48,601 nt of DNA, taken from assembly GCF_020177375.1 (NCBI RefSeq), contig NZ_JAIWHV010000027.1, positions 1-48,601 on the forward strand. The letters run 5' to 3'. This stretch comes from Saliphagus infecundisoli (lineage in GTDB: Archaea; Halobacteriota; Halobacteria; Halobacteriales; Natrialbaceae). The position numbers and the translations under genes were made by a program. Below the pieces are notes generated by a model. It had not been told where the DNA came from. It made no database searches and saw only the letters and a program-made list of their open reading frames with translations. Shown in pieces: positions 31,775 through 40,914 of this stretch (positions are counted from its first letter, which is position 1; each line of letters opens with the position of its first letter).

Positions 31775-33277
31775 TCAATCGTCGTTGGGCGATGAGACGC
31801 TCGATCCGATTCCCTCGGGCGATGATTTGCTCTCAGTCAGATTGCCGTTGCGCCAAGTGTCACGCTTGAACCAGAGGTACGCAACAACCCCGCCGACGAC
31901 GTTCGAGATGGGGAAGGCAATCCAGAGTCCCATCACGTCGAGCGGGCCTGAGGCGACCCAGGCGACTGGAAGACGAACGAAACCAAGCGCTACGAGGGAG
32001 ATGACGGCCGCGATCATCGTATGACCGGCACCGCGGAAGCCACCGGTGTAGGCGCGCATGACCCCGATGAAACCAAAGGTGAGCCCGGTCACGCGGAGGA
32101 AGGTCGTGGCGTGGTCGACCACCGCCGGATCAGGAGAAAAGATGCCGGCGATCGGTCTCGCGGCAAGCATGATGAGTCCGCCTCCCACTGTAAGGAGCAC
32201 GAGCATGGCGCGTGCACCGAAGTGGTTCGTTTCGGCGGCGCGGTCGACTTCCTTGGCCCCGATATTCTGGCCGGTCATCGTTTCGATCCCCTGCGAGACG
32301 GCAAGCGCCGGCAGGAAGATCACTGAAAAGATACGCGTCCCGATGCCGTACGCCCCGCTGACCTCGTTCGGGAAGGTCGCTACGACGACGAGGAGCATGG
32401 TGATAGAGAGCGATCGAGCTGCACCCTCAACGGAGGCTGGCAGTCCGATGTCGACAATGGTCCACCCGAACGAACGGTCTGGGGCCATCTCCGAGAGGCG
32501 GATCCGCACGCCGCGATTCCCGCGAAACATGATGACGAGTCCAATCACTAGAGCGACCGCCCGCGAGAACACCGTTGCTACTGCGGCACCCCCGATCCCC
32601 CAGCCGGTGAAGCCGGTCGCTGTCAGCATGGACGCCTCCAGCCCACCGAGGCCGAGGAACGAGAACAGAGGATTCGCTTCGAACCCGAAGATGAGAACTG
32701 GATCGAGGACGATGTTGAGGACGACGGAGCCGGCCATCACGTACATTGGTGTAACTGTGTCGCCGTACCCACGCATGAGCGCCATGAAGACGGCAAAGCC
32801 GAAGACGGCGAACAGGCCGACTGCGTAGACGCGCATGTACTCCACGACCAACGGCGCGACCGTCTCGTTGACGCCGAGGAGCGCAGTGATATCGTCGACG
32901 AAGACGTAACCAAAGATGCCGAGGACAATCGAGATGACGGCCGCGTAGGCCATCGTTTGTGAGGCGGCGTACGCGGCGCGTTTTTCGTTCCCTGCACCGA
33001 TATGCTGAGCGACGAGGACGCTCCCCGCTACCGAGACGCCGAGGGCGAGGGAAATCATTAGGAAGACGACTGGGAACGCGAACGTAATCGCAGACAGTGC
33101 CTCGGTGCTGTGGCGACCAAGCCAGAACGTATCGGCCAGGTTGTATAGTACCTGAAAGAGGTTCTGGACGATGATCGGCAGCGAGAGGTAAAACAGCGGC
33201 CAGCCGATGTCACCCGAAGTGAGATCGAGCCCCTCCGGACCTCTAAAGAGCGAGTCGATGGACTCCCCCAGTCCCAT
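31775..33277 (-). CDS. MATE-family multidrug/metabolite efflux protein
   Basis: 500 residues, twelve membrane segments in two six-helix bundles. The N-terminal part has LPIIVQNLFQVLYNLADTFW, GVSVAGSVLVAQHIGAGNEK, and the second half mirrors it with AVSQGIETMTGQNIGAKEVD and RVTGLTFGFIGVMRAYTGGF, all typical of MATE (DinF/NorM-like) exporters. The likely coupling ion is Na+ or H+; the substrate is unknown. The ATG overlaps the stop of the upstream TetR gene by one base, so repressor and pump form one operon, a familiar autoregulated efflux layout. Confidence 0.92.
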   Translation of the reverse strand: MGLGESIDSLFRGPEGLDLTSGDIGWPLFYLSLPIIVQNLFQVLYNLADTFWLGRHSTEALSAITFAFPVVFLMISLALGVSVAGSVLVAQHIGAGNEKRAAYAASQTMAYAAVISIVLGIFGYVFVDDITALLGVNETVAPLVVEYMRVYAVGLFAVFGFAVFMALMRGYGDTVTPMYVMAGSVVLNIVLDPVLIFGFEANPLFSFLGLGGLEASMLTATGFTGWGIGGAAVATVFSRAVALVIGLVIMFRGNRGVRIRLSEMAPDRSFGWTIVDIGLPASVEGAARSLSITMLLVVVATFPNEVSGAYGIGTRIFSVIFLPALAVSQGIETMTGQNIGAKEVDRAAETNHFGARAMLVLLTVGGGLIMLAARPIAGIFSPDPAVVDHATTFLRVTGLTFGFIGVMRAYTGGFRGAGHTMIAAVISLVALGFVRLPVAWVASGPLDVMGLWIAFPISNVVGGVVAYLWFKRDTWRNGNLTESKSSPEGIGSSVSSPNDD

Positions 33278-33873
33278 CAGACGGTCACCTTCGATGGGTT
33301 TTCGCCGAGGAGATACGTGTCGACGTATGTACTCGCAGCTCTGTAGGAATGATCGAGTGGATGCTGAACGGCGATATGCCGCGTATGCGCGCCTTTGATC
33401 GTTGTCGTCAGGAGATCGGCGGCCAGGTCGGGATCAACGGAGTTGTCAAATTCGCCTGCGTCGATACCGTCAGCAATCATCTCGCGGAGGCTAGAGATCA
33501 GCGCCTCATCGAACGCGCTCAACATCTCCTGAATGTCTTCGTTGTACGGGGCCTGCGCACGCACTTCGAGCATCGCGGTCTGAAAGTTGATGCACGGATC
33601 GGCCTCCCTGTCCGCGAGTTCCATGGTGAGCAGCGCCTCGAGCCGATCGCGCGCGGTCTCACCCGACACCTCGTCTAACCGGTCCACGTACCGCTCGTAA
33701 AGGCGCTCGAGGAACGTTTTGAAAAGACGGTCCTTGCTGTCGTAATGGTAGTGAATGGTCGCCTTGCTCAGCTCCGATTCGTCCGCGATCCGCCGCATCG
33801 TGAGGTTCGCGTAGCCGTATTCGCAGAGAGTGCGGTAAGTCGCCTCGATAATTTCTTGCTCCGAGTCGTTCAT
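33277..33873 (-). CDS. TetR-family regulator of the MATE exporter
   Basis: 198 residues. The N-terminal HTH is YGYANLTMRRIADESELSKA followed by TIHYHYDSKDRLFKTF, the standard TetR_N pattern; the C-terminal ligand domain includes FQTAMLEVRAQAPYNEDIQE. The ATG at 33873 is chosen because the domain begins there; a longer frame reads into the promoter and operator region. It is cotranscribed with the MATE gene and is probably its repressor. The similar regulator at 34025 shares the same architecture (IHYHYD, EMRSQAPYNE), so the two are paralogues placed head to head. Confidence 0.9.
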   Translation of the reverse strand: MNDSEQEIIEATYRTLCEYGYANLTMRRIADESELSKATIHYHYDSKDRLFKTFLERLYERYVDRLDEVSGETARDRLEALLTMELADREADPCINFQTAMLEVRAQAPYNEDIQEMLSAFDEALISSLREMIADGIDAGEFDNSVDPDLAADLLTTTIKGAHTRHIAVQHPLDHSYRAASTYVDTYLLGENPSKVTV

Positions 33874-33887
33874 TCGAGTATAACTAC

Positions 33888-33906
33888 TTACTAACCAGTC
33901 AGTCAA
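33888..33906. promoter_or_regulatory. Candidate TetR operator
   Basis: TTACTAACCAGTCAGTCAA, 15 bases before the TetR start, has imperfect dyad symmetry (ACTAACC / ACTGACT half-sites on opposite strands) and resembles operator sequences of TetR/AcrR-type repressors. It fits autoregulation of the tetR-MATE operon. Confidence 0.5.
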
Positions 33907-34024
33907 AAGCCTTGGGGAGCTGGACGACTGCGACAGACCTAGGGGTTCGACGATACTCGATCGGTCAATAGTCAACTGTATCCGAGCCAGCGCGTACAAA
34001 ACTGTTATCCCTTGACAGTGTTGA

Positions 34025-34639
34025 ATGAGCGTAATGACCGACACTCCGGACCGCTCGGATGAGGATCCCGACGATGCAATCATACGGGCGACTTATCGTG
34101 CGTTAAGTTCTCACGGGTACGCCGATCTCACGATGAAACGGATCGCCGACGAGTATGGTAAGTCAACGGCTGCAATCCATTACCACTACGACACGAAAGA
34201 TGACCTACTCGCGGCGTTTCTCGACTTCGTCATCGGCCAATTCAAAGACGCCGTCCACGCGGTCGAGACGACTGATCCGGAGGAACGATTGGAATTACTG
34301 CTCGATCAGTTGCTAGTGAAAGCGAACGACCACCCCGATCTGTTGATCGCCATGCTCGAGATGCGAAGTCAGGCGCCCTACAATGAGCCGTTCAGGGAAC
34401 GATTCCAGCAGAACGATGCCTACGTGCGGTACTTACTGGAGACCGTGATCAACCAGGGCATCGACGCGGGGGTCTTCGCCGACGCGGACGCCGAACACGT
34501 AGCCCGAGTACTTATGACGATCGTCGACGGGGCCCGAGCTCGGGCTGTCGTCCTTGATCAGGAGACGGCACTATCGACTGGGAGACGGGCCGCCGCTGAG
34601 TACGTCGCAGCGACGCTTGAACACCGACCGGAGAACTGA
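34025..34639 (+). CDS. TetR-family regulator, divergent paralogue
   Basis: 204 residues. The HTH region reads SHGYADLTMKRIADEYGKST then AAIHYHYDTKDDLLAAFLDF, and the C-terminal half contains MLEMRSQAPYNEPFRERFQQ, matching the neighbouring TetR. It is transcribed away from the tetR-MATE pair; start codons are 152 bases apart. No pump gene follows; the next gene is a broken LLM oxidoreductase 180 bases on. It may control that gene, the MATE operon or both. The ATG at 34025 or the one nine bases later could be used. Confidence 0.88.
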   Translation: MSVMTDTPDRSDEDPDDAIIRATYRALSSHGYADLTMKRIADEYGKSTAAIHYHYDTKDDLLAAFLDFVIGQFKDAVHAVETTDPEERLELLLDQLLVKANDHPDLLIAMLEMRSQAPYNEPFRERFQQNDAYVRYLLETVINQGIDAGVFADADAEHVARVLMTIVDGARARAVVLDQETALSTGRRAAAEYVAATLEHRPEN

Positions 34640-34821
34640 CGCTATCAAGCGGTGGGGGACCTGCCTATGGGTCACCGATATCGAGCGGGTCCGTAATTAC
34701 AAATTGATACTCCGAGGGGACGGACCACATCATTAATTAAACATGGCTGAAAAGTACCGAATCTGTTGGCTATTTGCCGACCTTCGATAGACACTTCCCG
34801 GATACAACAAAAGTCTTGAAT

Positions 34822-35811
34822 ATGAAGTTCGGTTTCTGTCCGACAGAGGGTGGTAGGAACTTCAACAACGCGGTTGAGGAGTGCCAACTCGCCGAGGACG
34901 TTGGCTTCGATTCCACCTGGGTCAACGACCACCAGGCAACCGAGGGTGACAACTACTGGCCCGCGCCGCTTGCTCGGCAGGCCGGCATCGCCACGACCAC
35001 AGACGAACTCGAACTAGTCACGGCGGTGATGATCGTCCCGCTGTATCATCCGCTCCACGTCGCTCAGCGCGCGGCCCAACTCGATCTGATGTCCGACGGT
35101 CGTCTCACACTCGGCGTTGGCCTCGGCTACGCTCCCAAGGAGTTCAAAGCCTTCGGCGTCTCGATGGACGAGCGCGCCGGCCGAATGATCGAGAGCCTAA
35201 AATTCTTCGACGAATTCTTCTGATCTGATGGGCCTCTCGACTTCGAGTGCCCGTTCTTCGAGGTGGAGGACTGGCAACCCATTCCCGAAACCGTACAGGA
35301 TCCTCGCCCACCGCTTTGGGTCGGTGGCTGGGGAGACAGGCAACTCCGCCGTTCCGTACAGTTCAGCGACGCCTGGGTTCCCGGACCGGTTATGCACAAC
35401 GAGGGTGTCGAAAAGCGCACGCGCAAGCTCAAGGACATGGTCACAGAGATGGACGCGAACTGGGACGAGATGCCCCATCCCCTGATGCGCGACGGTGTCA
35501 TCGCCGAAACCCACGAGGAGGCCGTCGAACTTGGGAAGGAGTATCTCTACCAGTCCTACCTCGACGAGTACGGGGGGTCATTCGAACATCCCTACATCAG
35601 TCAGGAAGACCTCCAAACCTTCGAGAAACTCGCGGAGGACCACTTTCTTGTTGGGACACCAAACGAGATTATTGAACAGATCAAGGACATGAAGAGCCGG
35701 TTTGCGCTTGACCATCTCGCTGTACGCTTCCACCACTCCGGAATGCCGAGCGAGACAGTCTGCAACCAACTCGAGCTGGTCGGTGAGGAAGTTATCCCGG
35801 CGTTCAACTAA
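34822..35811 (+). pseudogene. LLM-class flavin-dependent oxidoreductase interrupted by one TGA
   Basis: Two open stretches in the same frame, 34822-35220 and 35224-35811, together give a full-length (about 329 codons) luciferase-like monooxygenase: MKFGFCPTEGGRNFNNAVEE, DRTLGVGLGYAPKEFKAFGV-like F420/FMN region (LTLGVGLGYAPKEF), PPLWVGGWGD and DHLAVRFHHSGMPS. Only the TGA at 35221-35223, between FFDEFF and SDGPLDFECPFFE, breaks it; Trp or Gly is expected there in relatives. No frameshift was found. A recent nonsense mutation or a sequencing error is likeliest. LLM enzymes oxidise varied substrates with F420 or FMN. An ATG inside (35263) could yield a C-terminal fragment. Confidence 0.82.
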
Positions 35812-35846
35812 TCACTAACCAGATAAATTGACTCCGCTGGCACTGA

Positions 35847-36430
35847 TTAGTTCAGTCCCTCTTCGACTGGCGTTCGTCCATCGAGCGATTGGAGTGGTCT
35901 CTGATGATTATAGTAATGTACAAAATGTTCAATCCAGCGGTGTTCGCTCGCCCAACTGCCCACTCACAAATTGGGGAAGTGTTCGACTCGAATTTTGAGT
36001 GTGTGAAACCATTTTTCAGGGAAATTTTGATTGGTATATCCGACTCGACTGCTTAATCCTACTCGAGAAAGAACAATCCGATAGACAAATTGATCGACGA
36101 AAAACGTCGCTTCTGAGAGATCGTGTTACTCGGTCAACTGGTGGAGAAATGCAACTTCTGGATCAGTGCCAGGCCGACCGAATTACGCGACATCGAAAAG
36201 CAACTTCGTCTCGAGGTCTATTGCAGCATACAACCAAAACCACCTTCCGTATATTTTGACAGCAGTTTCGTCAACCGCGACCCGTGTCGGCGAAGCCAAC
36301 GGCGGGTCATGCCCGCTGTCAGCCAGCCGATGTACATAGTTCCAGACCGCTTCGTGAGAGTGTTCAACGCCTAATTTCGCTAGAATCGTAGTTATTCTTG
36401 AATTAAACAATTGGTCGCATGGTGATGGAC
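35847..36430 (-). pseudogene. Degenerate IS6-family transposase
   Basis: Minus-strand translation recovers most of an IS6-type (ISH14/15-like) DDE transposase: TTILAKLGVEHSHEAVWNYV, then RVAVDETAVKIYGRWFWLYA with the first catalytic Asp, GTDPEVAFLHQLTE with the second region, KWFHTLKIRVEHFPNL, and the end HYYNHQRPLQSLDGRTPVEE closing in a TAA at 35847. At least three in-frame stops (after FDVA, after HQLTE, and within the PNL-VGSW stretch) and the loss of the normal N-terminus show it is dead. No terminal repeats were located. Confidence 0.85.
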
Positions 36431-36461
36431 GGTGAACGCCCGAACGGGCGTCGCCGTCCAT
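36425..36461. repeat. Strong 15-bp hairpin beside the IS6 remnant
   Basis: ATGGACGG (36425-36432) pairs with CCGTCCAT (36454-36461), and inside it ACGCCCG (36436-36442) pairs with CGGGCGT (36445-36451) around a two-base turn. A small internal bulge separates the stems. It looks like the end hairpin of an IS200/IS605-type or palindrome-associated element, or a terminator. Confidence 0.6.
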
Positions 36462-36619
36462 TCGTTCTACCAAGATTCTTCTAAATCCGCCTAGTTGGTC
36501 CCGCTTGCGTCCAGAGCTGGCGAGCATACCATTCCCAACCCTCTTTGGGAGAACCATGAAACCTATAATTGTTCGGGTATAATCTCTAACTGCACGACCT
36601 GATTCCCCTTCCAACCGTT

Positions 36620-37243
36620 CCCCCAGGTCGTGCTATCTGATGGCGAACGATCGGGCTAAATCCCCACACCCGGCCCGGTCGCTTTCACAGATGAGGAATT
36701 CTTGCAAGCCGCACAACTTTTGGTTTCCAGTATCACCTCTTTGAGTACACGGTCCGCTTTCAAGCCATACCGATTCGAAGGATCGTGCTGTTAGTCAGAG
36801 ACACACCATCGACAGGCGAACTACCAACACCTGTTCGTTCTCTTGAAGTTGGAGAACCACGACAATTCATCCATCGCTGCACAATGGGAATAGGCAACGA
36901 GTGCGTTCTGCAACGTCCCCCTGAGTGGCGACGAGGTTGACACTACCACTCTCCGCTAATAGTGATGAGTAATGGGCCCGGCAGGTTGGGAGGATTAACC
37001 GGTACGGAGTAACATGTTGTTATATTCTGTTATGATTACGGGATCTAATTTTCAGAGATTCCGCTGATACGCTCGATAACTGCCGTGTTGACTCATTGAC
37101 TCAGAGCAGCAGCGCGGGCACTGGAGCCCATCATGGCAGGGAATCTGCTTGAGCGGCCTGTCCAATGTTTGACCACATCATTGTTAAGACAGGAATCGGA
37201 GGGAGGAAGAAACTTAGTTTGCAGGACTACCATTTGCGGGCGA
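36620..37243. other. About 600 bases without an identifiable gene
   Basis: Both strands are broken by stops. A minus-strand stretch ending near 36660 has short readable pieces (for example RYGLKADRVLKEVILETKS then CAACKNSSS) that might be the decayed 3' end of an IS200/IS605-type tnpB, but I cannot confirm it. Otherwise nothing is seen. Confidence 0.3.
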
Positions 37244-38767
37244 TTACCGGCCTGACTCGGTCGGCTCATCTTCGGAACTACCGGTAAATGAGGCTGTTTG
37301 AGGCTGACCTGTACGTCGACTATACAGCCACTCTGCCCAGGTGAGTTTGAGTTGGTTCGCATCTCGGTCCGGGAACTGTCGCTCGGCCGTTTGGCTATAG
37401 TTGAGCAGGGCTACCAACAAGACGCCACCGACGATATTGCCGAGCGTGACTGGTACGAAGAACTCTGCAAACGCTGCCCAGAGGCTTGCGTGTCCCTGAA
37501 AGACGAAATAGAGAACCTCACACGCACCGGTGATACAGTGGAATAGATCGGCCGATGGAATCAGAAACATGAGGAAGACGACGAGCAGAAAGCGCGTCGT
37601 CGTGTCCCGACTCGCGTGCACGAGCCAAACCATTGCCGCAACGATGTTTCCTGCGAACACTCCCTTGAAAAAGAGGTCCCACCAGGCGGTTGCGAAAGCA
37701 TGTTCGCCGAAACCATTTGCGACGGAGGCGGCTTCAGCCGTAAACACACCGGTCGTCGCGAGAACGAATGCTCCGATCGTTGCCCCGAGAACGTTCGCCA
37801 CGATGACAATTCCCCAGAGTCGGAGCAGGTTTCGCACACTTGCGATGCGCGTCAACACGAGTGTGACGGGTGTAAGTGTATTCTCGGTGAATAGCTGATA
37901 CCGTCCCATCACGATGAGGACGAAGCCAACCGGATAGAATAAATTCCCGATTAGTGCCGCCGATTCAGTCGGAACGGCCGCTGTAACCGCAGATCGAGCG
38001 AGAAACGTCAATGTAATCGCAAGGCCGGCAGCTAACCCACTCATGAACAAAAGGCGATTGCTCCGGCTGAACTCCTCGTCTGCGGTGGCGACAAGCCGCT
38101 GGAAGATTTCATCTGCCGAGAAATAATCGCGGATAGCCGCACCTGCAGCCGGTGCTCCACTTCGCGCCCGTTCGATCGTCTCGCGCATTGCCCTGTCACG
38201 ATGTCGAATAGACGCTTGGATCGCAGTAAGATCGCCCGCTTGGGCGATCGCTTCAAGCAATGCGTCGTGTTCGAAGGGTCCGTCGTATCGATGGCCGTTT
38301 ATGAAGAACGTCGGGGTCCCGTCGACGCCGCTGTGCGCTCCGCTCGAAACGTCCTCCTCGATCCGTTCCTCGTGGACACCGGTATCAAGCTCATAAGCGA
38401 ACTGCTCGGTATCGAGCCCCAGATCGGCGGCATACTTCAAGAGATCATCGTCTTCAAGTGCATCCTGGTGTTCGTAAAGGAGATCGTGCATTTCCCAGAA
38501 CTTTCCTTGAGCGGCTGCAGCCTCGGAAGCTTCTGCGGCGCGCAGTGCGTGCGGATGGGTTTCAGTGAGCGGAAAATGGCGGAAGACAAACTGGAACTGG
38601 TCCCCAAGGCGGTCTTGAATTTGTTTGAGTTCCTGATAGAATTCTCCGCAAGTCGGACATTCGAAATCGCCATACTGAACGAGTATGAGCGGTGCATCGT
38701 CGGGGCCGCGGATGTGATCCCGCTCTGTGACCGGAGTTGAGAGTGTAGAGACTATTGATCGGCTCAT
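37244..38767 (-). CDS. DsbA-like thioredoxin domain fused to a formate/nitrite-type (FNT, YfdC-like) channel
   Basis: 507 residues. Residues about 15-190 form a DsbA-like thiol oxidoreductase: LILVQYGDFECPTCGEFYQE (active site C37-P-T-C40) and the cis-proline loop GVDGTPTFFINGH. There is no signal peptide, so it should be cytoplasmic. From about 205 an FNT channel follows: SRSNRLLFMSGLAAGLAITL, NLFYPVGFVLIVMGRYQLFT with TENTLTPVTLVL, GNIVAAMVWLVHASRD, and DLFHCITGACEVLYFVFQGH with the channel histidine region, ending GNIVGGVLLVALLNY. FNT pentamers pass small anions such as nitrite, formate or hydrosulfide. The fusion suggests redox-sensitive gating or a thiol-active substrate. Monocistronic. 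Confidence 0.87.
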   Translation of the reverse strand: MSRSIVSTLSTPVTERDHIRGPDDAPLILVQYGDFECPTCGEFYQELKQIQDRLGDQFQFVFRHFPLTETHPHALRAAEASEAAAAQGKFWEMHDLLYEHQDALEDDDLLKYAADLGLDTEQFAYELDTGVHEERIEEDVSSGAHSGVDGTPTFFINGHRYDGPFEHDALLEAIAQAGDLTAIQASIRHRDRAMRETIERARSGAPAAGAAIRDYFSADEIFQRLVATADEEFSRSNRLLFMSGLAAGLAITLTFLARSAVTAAVPTESAALIGNLFYPVGFVLIVMGRYQLFTENTLTPVTLVLTRIASVRNLLRLWGIVIVANVLGATIGAFVLATTGVFTAEAASVANGFGEHAFATAWWDLFFKGVFAGNIVAAMVWLVHASRDTTTRFLLVVFLMFLIPSADLFHCITGACEVLYFVFQGHASLWAAFAEFFVPVTLGNIVGGVLLVALLNYSQTAERQFPDRDANQLKLTWAEWLYSRRTGQPQTASFTGSSEDEPTESGR

Positions 38768-38865
38768 GGGATGCTATGTGTATGATTACGCCTTCACCAC
38801 TTTAGCCTCCCCGTTGTTTTCAACGTGATACGAAATCACCCTGCTACAGAAGAGCGTTTGTCCGA

Positions 38866-39648
38866 TTACTCTTCGAGGCCGAGGTGCTTCGCGAACTTCG
38901 GCTGTCCGGCCGACGCAGTCATCCCGCCATCAACAACGAGATCATGGCCGGAGACATACGAGGCAGCATCGGAAGCCAGAAAGACCATCACGCTCGCGAT
39001 TTCCTCCGGGTCAGCGCCTCTTTCCAAGGGAATCCGTTCTTCGTACTCGTCCATGATTGCTTCGTTCTCCTGGAAATCCTGTGTCGCATCGGTCAGAACG
39101 AATCCAGGGCTGACACTGTTGACTCGGACCTCTGGACCGTGATTAATCGCTAACGCCTTTGTGAGGTTTCGCACACCCCCTTTTACCGCGTTGTATGCTT
39201 CGAGACCGTGGTCGCCGCCGCGCCCTGAGATGGAGGCCGTGTTGATGATACACCCGTTCGAGTCTTCGAGGTGTGGAAGTGCAGCACGACTCCCGTAGAA
39301 CACCGAGTTCAGGTCGATACCGATTGTTCGCTCCCAGTCCTCGTTACTAAGGTTCGTCACGTGACCGAACGTTCCAACACCTGCGTTATTGACGAGTATA
39401 TCGAGCCCACCGAATTCATCGACTGTGTCCTCGACCATCTTATCGACGTCTTCGGAATCACTGACGTCGGTTTCGATTGTGAGTGTCTCACCGTCGATTG
39501 ATGCATCAGTCTCGGACATTCCTTCCGTGTCGATGTCTGCGAGTACGACCGACGCACCTTCCGCAGCGAAGGCGGTTGCGACTGCCTTCCCGATTCCCGA
39601 TGCAGCACCCGTTACGATAGCGACCTTTCCCGACAATTTTGACACCAT
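38866..39648 (-). CDS. Short-chain dehydrogenase/reductase (SDR)
   Basis: 260 residues of classical SDR. The cofactor loop is VAIVTGAASGIGKAVATAFA (TGxxxGIG), NNAGVGTFGHVT is the NNAG motif, catalytic Ser is in NTASISGRGG, and YNAVKGG is the YxxxK motif. The acidic residue in VVLADIDTEG after strand 2 favours NAD(H). It ends SGHDLVVDGGMTAS, usual for FabG-like members. The ATG at 39648 is the domain start; the longer frame runs into untranslated sequence. The substrate is unknown. Confidence 0.92.
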   Translation of the reverse strand: MVSKLSGKVAIVTGAASGIGKAVATAFAAEGASVVLADIDTEGMSETDASIDGETLTIETDVSDSEDVDKMVEDTVDEFGGLDILVNNAGVGTFGHVTNLSNEDWERTIGIDLNSVFYGSRAALPHLEDSNGCIINTASISGRGGDHGLEAYNAVKGGVRNLTKALAINHGPEVRVNSVSPGFVLTDATQDFQENEAIMDEYEERIPLERGADPEEIASVMVFLASDAASYVSGHDLVVDGGMTASAGQPKFAKHLGLEE

Positions 39649-39836
39649 AATTACAATCGAGCCGGCGAAACGTATCAATGTTACTCCCGTATGTCGTACT
39701 TTGTTACTCATCCCCGTGAGGTACGGTCGGATCAGCAGAGATCGTTTGGTCCATCTCTCGAAGACTGACACCGGAGACGTCGGTGAGGTGAAACCCATTA
39801 CCTCGTAAAGCCGATAGCTGAGACAAGGACCGGTCC

Positions 39837-40183
39837 ATGGACATATTTACTCTTCTCGGGGTCGACGTGGCGCTGTTCTTGGTCATCGGCCTGCTCGCCG
39901 GCGCCCACTGCCTTGGGATGTGTGGCCCGCTCGTGACGATCTACTCCGACCGGATGGATCGGAACCGCGAGAACCGCGGGGCCCACCTCACGACGTACGG
40001 GTCCGCCAACACACGCTGTTCAACCTCGGACGGACGGCGAGTTACACCGTGTTCGGGGCCGTCTTCGGCGCGCTCGGTGGGGTACTGTTCGTTACGACCA
40101 ACTCGGTGACCGCGGCGGTCGAACCGCTTCGTGGCATTGAGCAGTTCGTGGATATCATGGATCAGGCTAGCTACGTCAGATGA
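39837..40183 (+). pseudogene. Truncated TauE/SafE-type (DsbD-like) membrane protein
   Basis: The start MDIFTLLGVDVALFLVIGLL followed by AGAHCLGMCGPLVTIYSDR is the hallmark HC-x-GMCGP of the sulfite exporter TauE/SafE (UreH/DsbD-2) family found with copper proteins. Near 40000 the frame changes: HLTTYG continues as RQHTLFNLGRTASYTVFGAV in the +1 frame, and the product ends at 40183 after the second or third membrane segment instead of the usual six. So one frameshift and a large C-terminal loss. It stands directly upstream of a halocyanin gene, in keeping with a former copper-handling partner. Confidence 0.75.
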
Positions 40184-40264
40184 AGGTAGCCAACGTGGCC
40201 AGTTCCCACTCTATAGGAATCAACCCAAGGATTGTATCCGTTCAATACTTACTAACGGTGCACG

Positions 40265-40741
40265 ATGATCAATTACGATCCAGGTAGACGACAGTTCCTG
40301 CAGGCAACCAGCGGCGCGATAGCGCTCGGGGTTATCGCGGGCTGTCTCGGTGACGACGGAAACGGCACCAGCAACGGCGGGAACGGAAATGGAAGCACCG
40401 AAGAATATGACTTCGGGGATTGGTTCAACGACGTGGATAACTACGACGGGGTCGTTGATCACACTGGCGAGAACGAGGTCACGGTGAGAGTTGGAGCCGG
40501 TCAAGAGGGCTATCAGTTTGATCCGGCGGCGATCGCGGTCGATACCGGAACGACCGTCGTCTGGGAGTGGACCGGCGACGGCGGCGGCCACAACGTTGTT
40601 GCCGACGACAGCTTCGAAAGCGAGATACAGACCGACGAAGGAGCGACGTTTGATCAAACCTTCGAGGAAGCGGCCACTTACGAGTACTACTGTTCTCCCC
40701 ACGTCAACCAGGGAATGAAGGGGGCTATCGTCGTTGAATAG
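40265..40741 (+). CDS. Halocyanin (lipid-anchored blue copper protein)
   Basis: 158 residues. A Tat signal with R8-R9 (PGRRQFLQ) ends in a lipobox IAGC (C27), so it is a membrane-anchored lipoprotein outside the cell. A Gly/Asn-rich spacer is followed by a plastocyanin-type fold with the type-1 copper ligands His109 (GGGHNVV), Cys143, His146 (YYCSPHVNQG) and Met151. Halocyanins shuttle electrons, for example to copper nitrite reductase or terminal oxidases. The partner enzyme is not in the window; the oxidase I-III fusion at 44882 is the nearest candidate. Confidence 0.93.
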   Translation: MINYDPGRRQFLQATSGAIALGVIAGCLGDDGNGTSNGGNGNGSTEEYDFGDWFNDVDNYDGVVDHTGENEVTVRVGAGQEGYQFDPAAIAVDTGTTVVWEWTGDGGGHNVVADDSFESEIQTDEGATFDQTFEEAATYEYYCSPHVNQGMKGAIVVE

Positions 40742-40914
40742 TATCGATTTACCGCCACAGAGGTAGTTTCGAAACCGCTGTAACGTCCGACGTTGAGAGC
40801 AATAGCGTTTGGGCCAAGTAAGGTTAATCGCGTTCGGATTTAGTGCTGTGACACTCCAAGTTACAATTGGGCCTGTTCAGACCTATACTTCTAACCCGAT
40901 AGGATTGTTAAGGT

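Noticed and set aside
34822..35811. Programmed recoding of the TGA in the LLM gene.
   Set aside because: No recoding hairpin or selenocysteine machinery is visible, and a nonsense mutation or sequence error explains it more simply.
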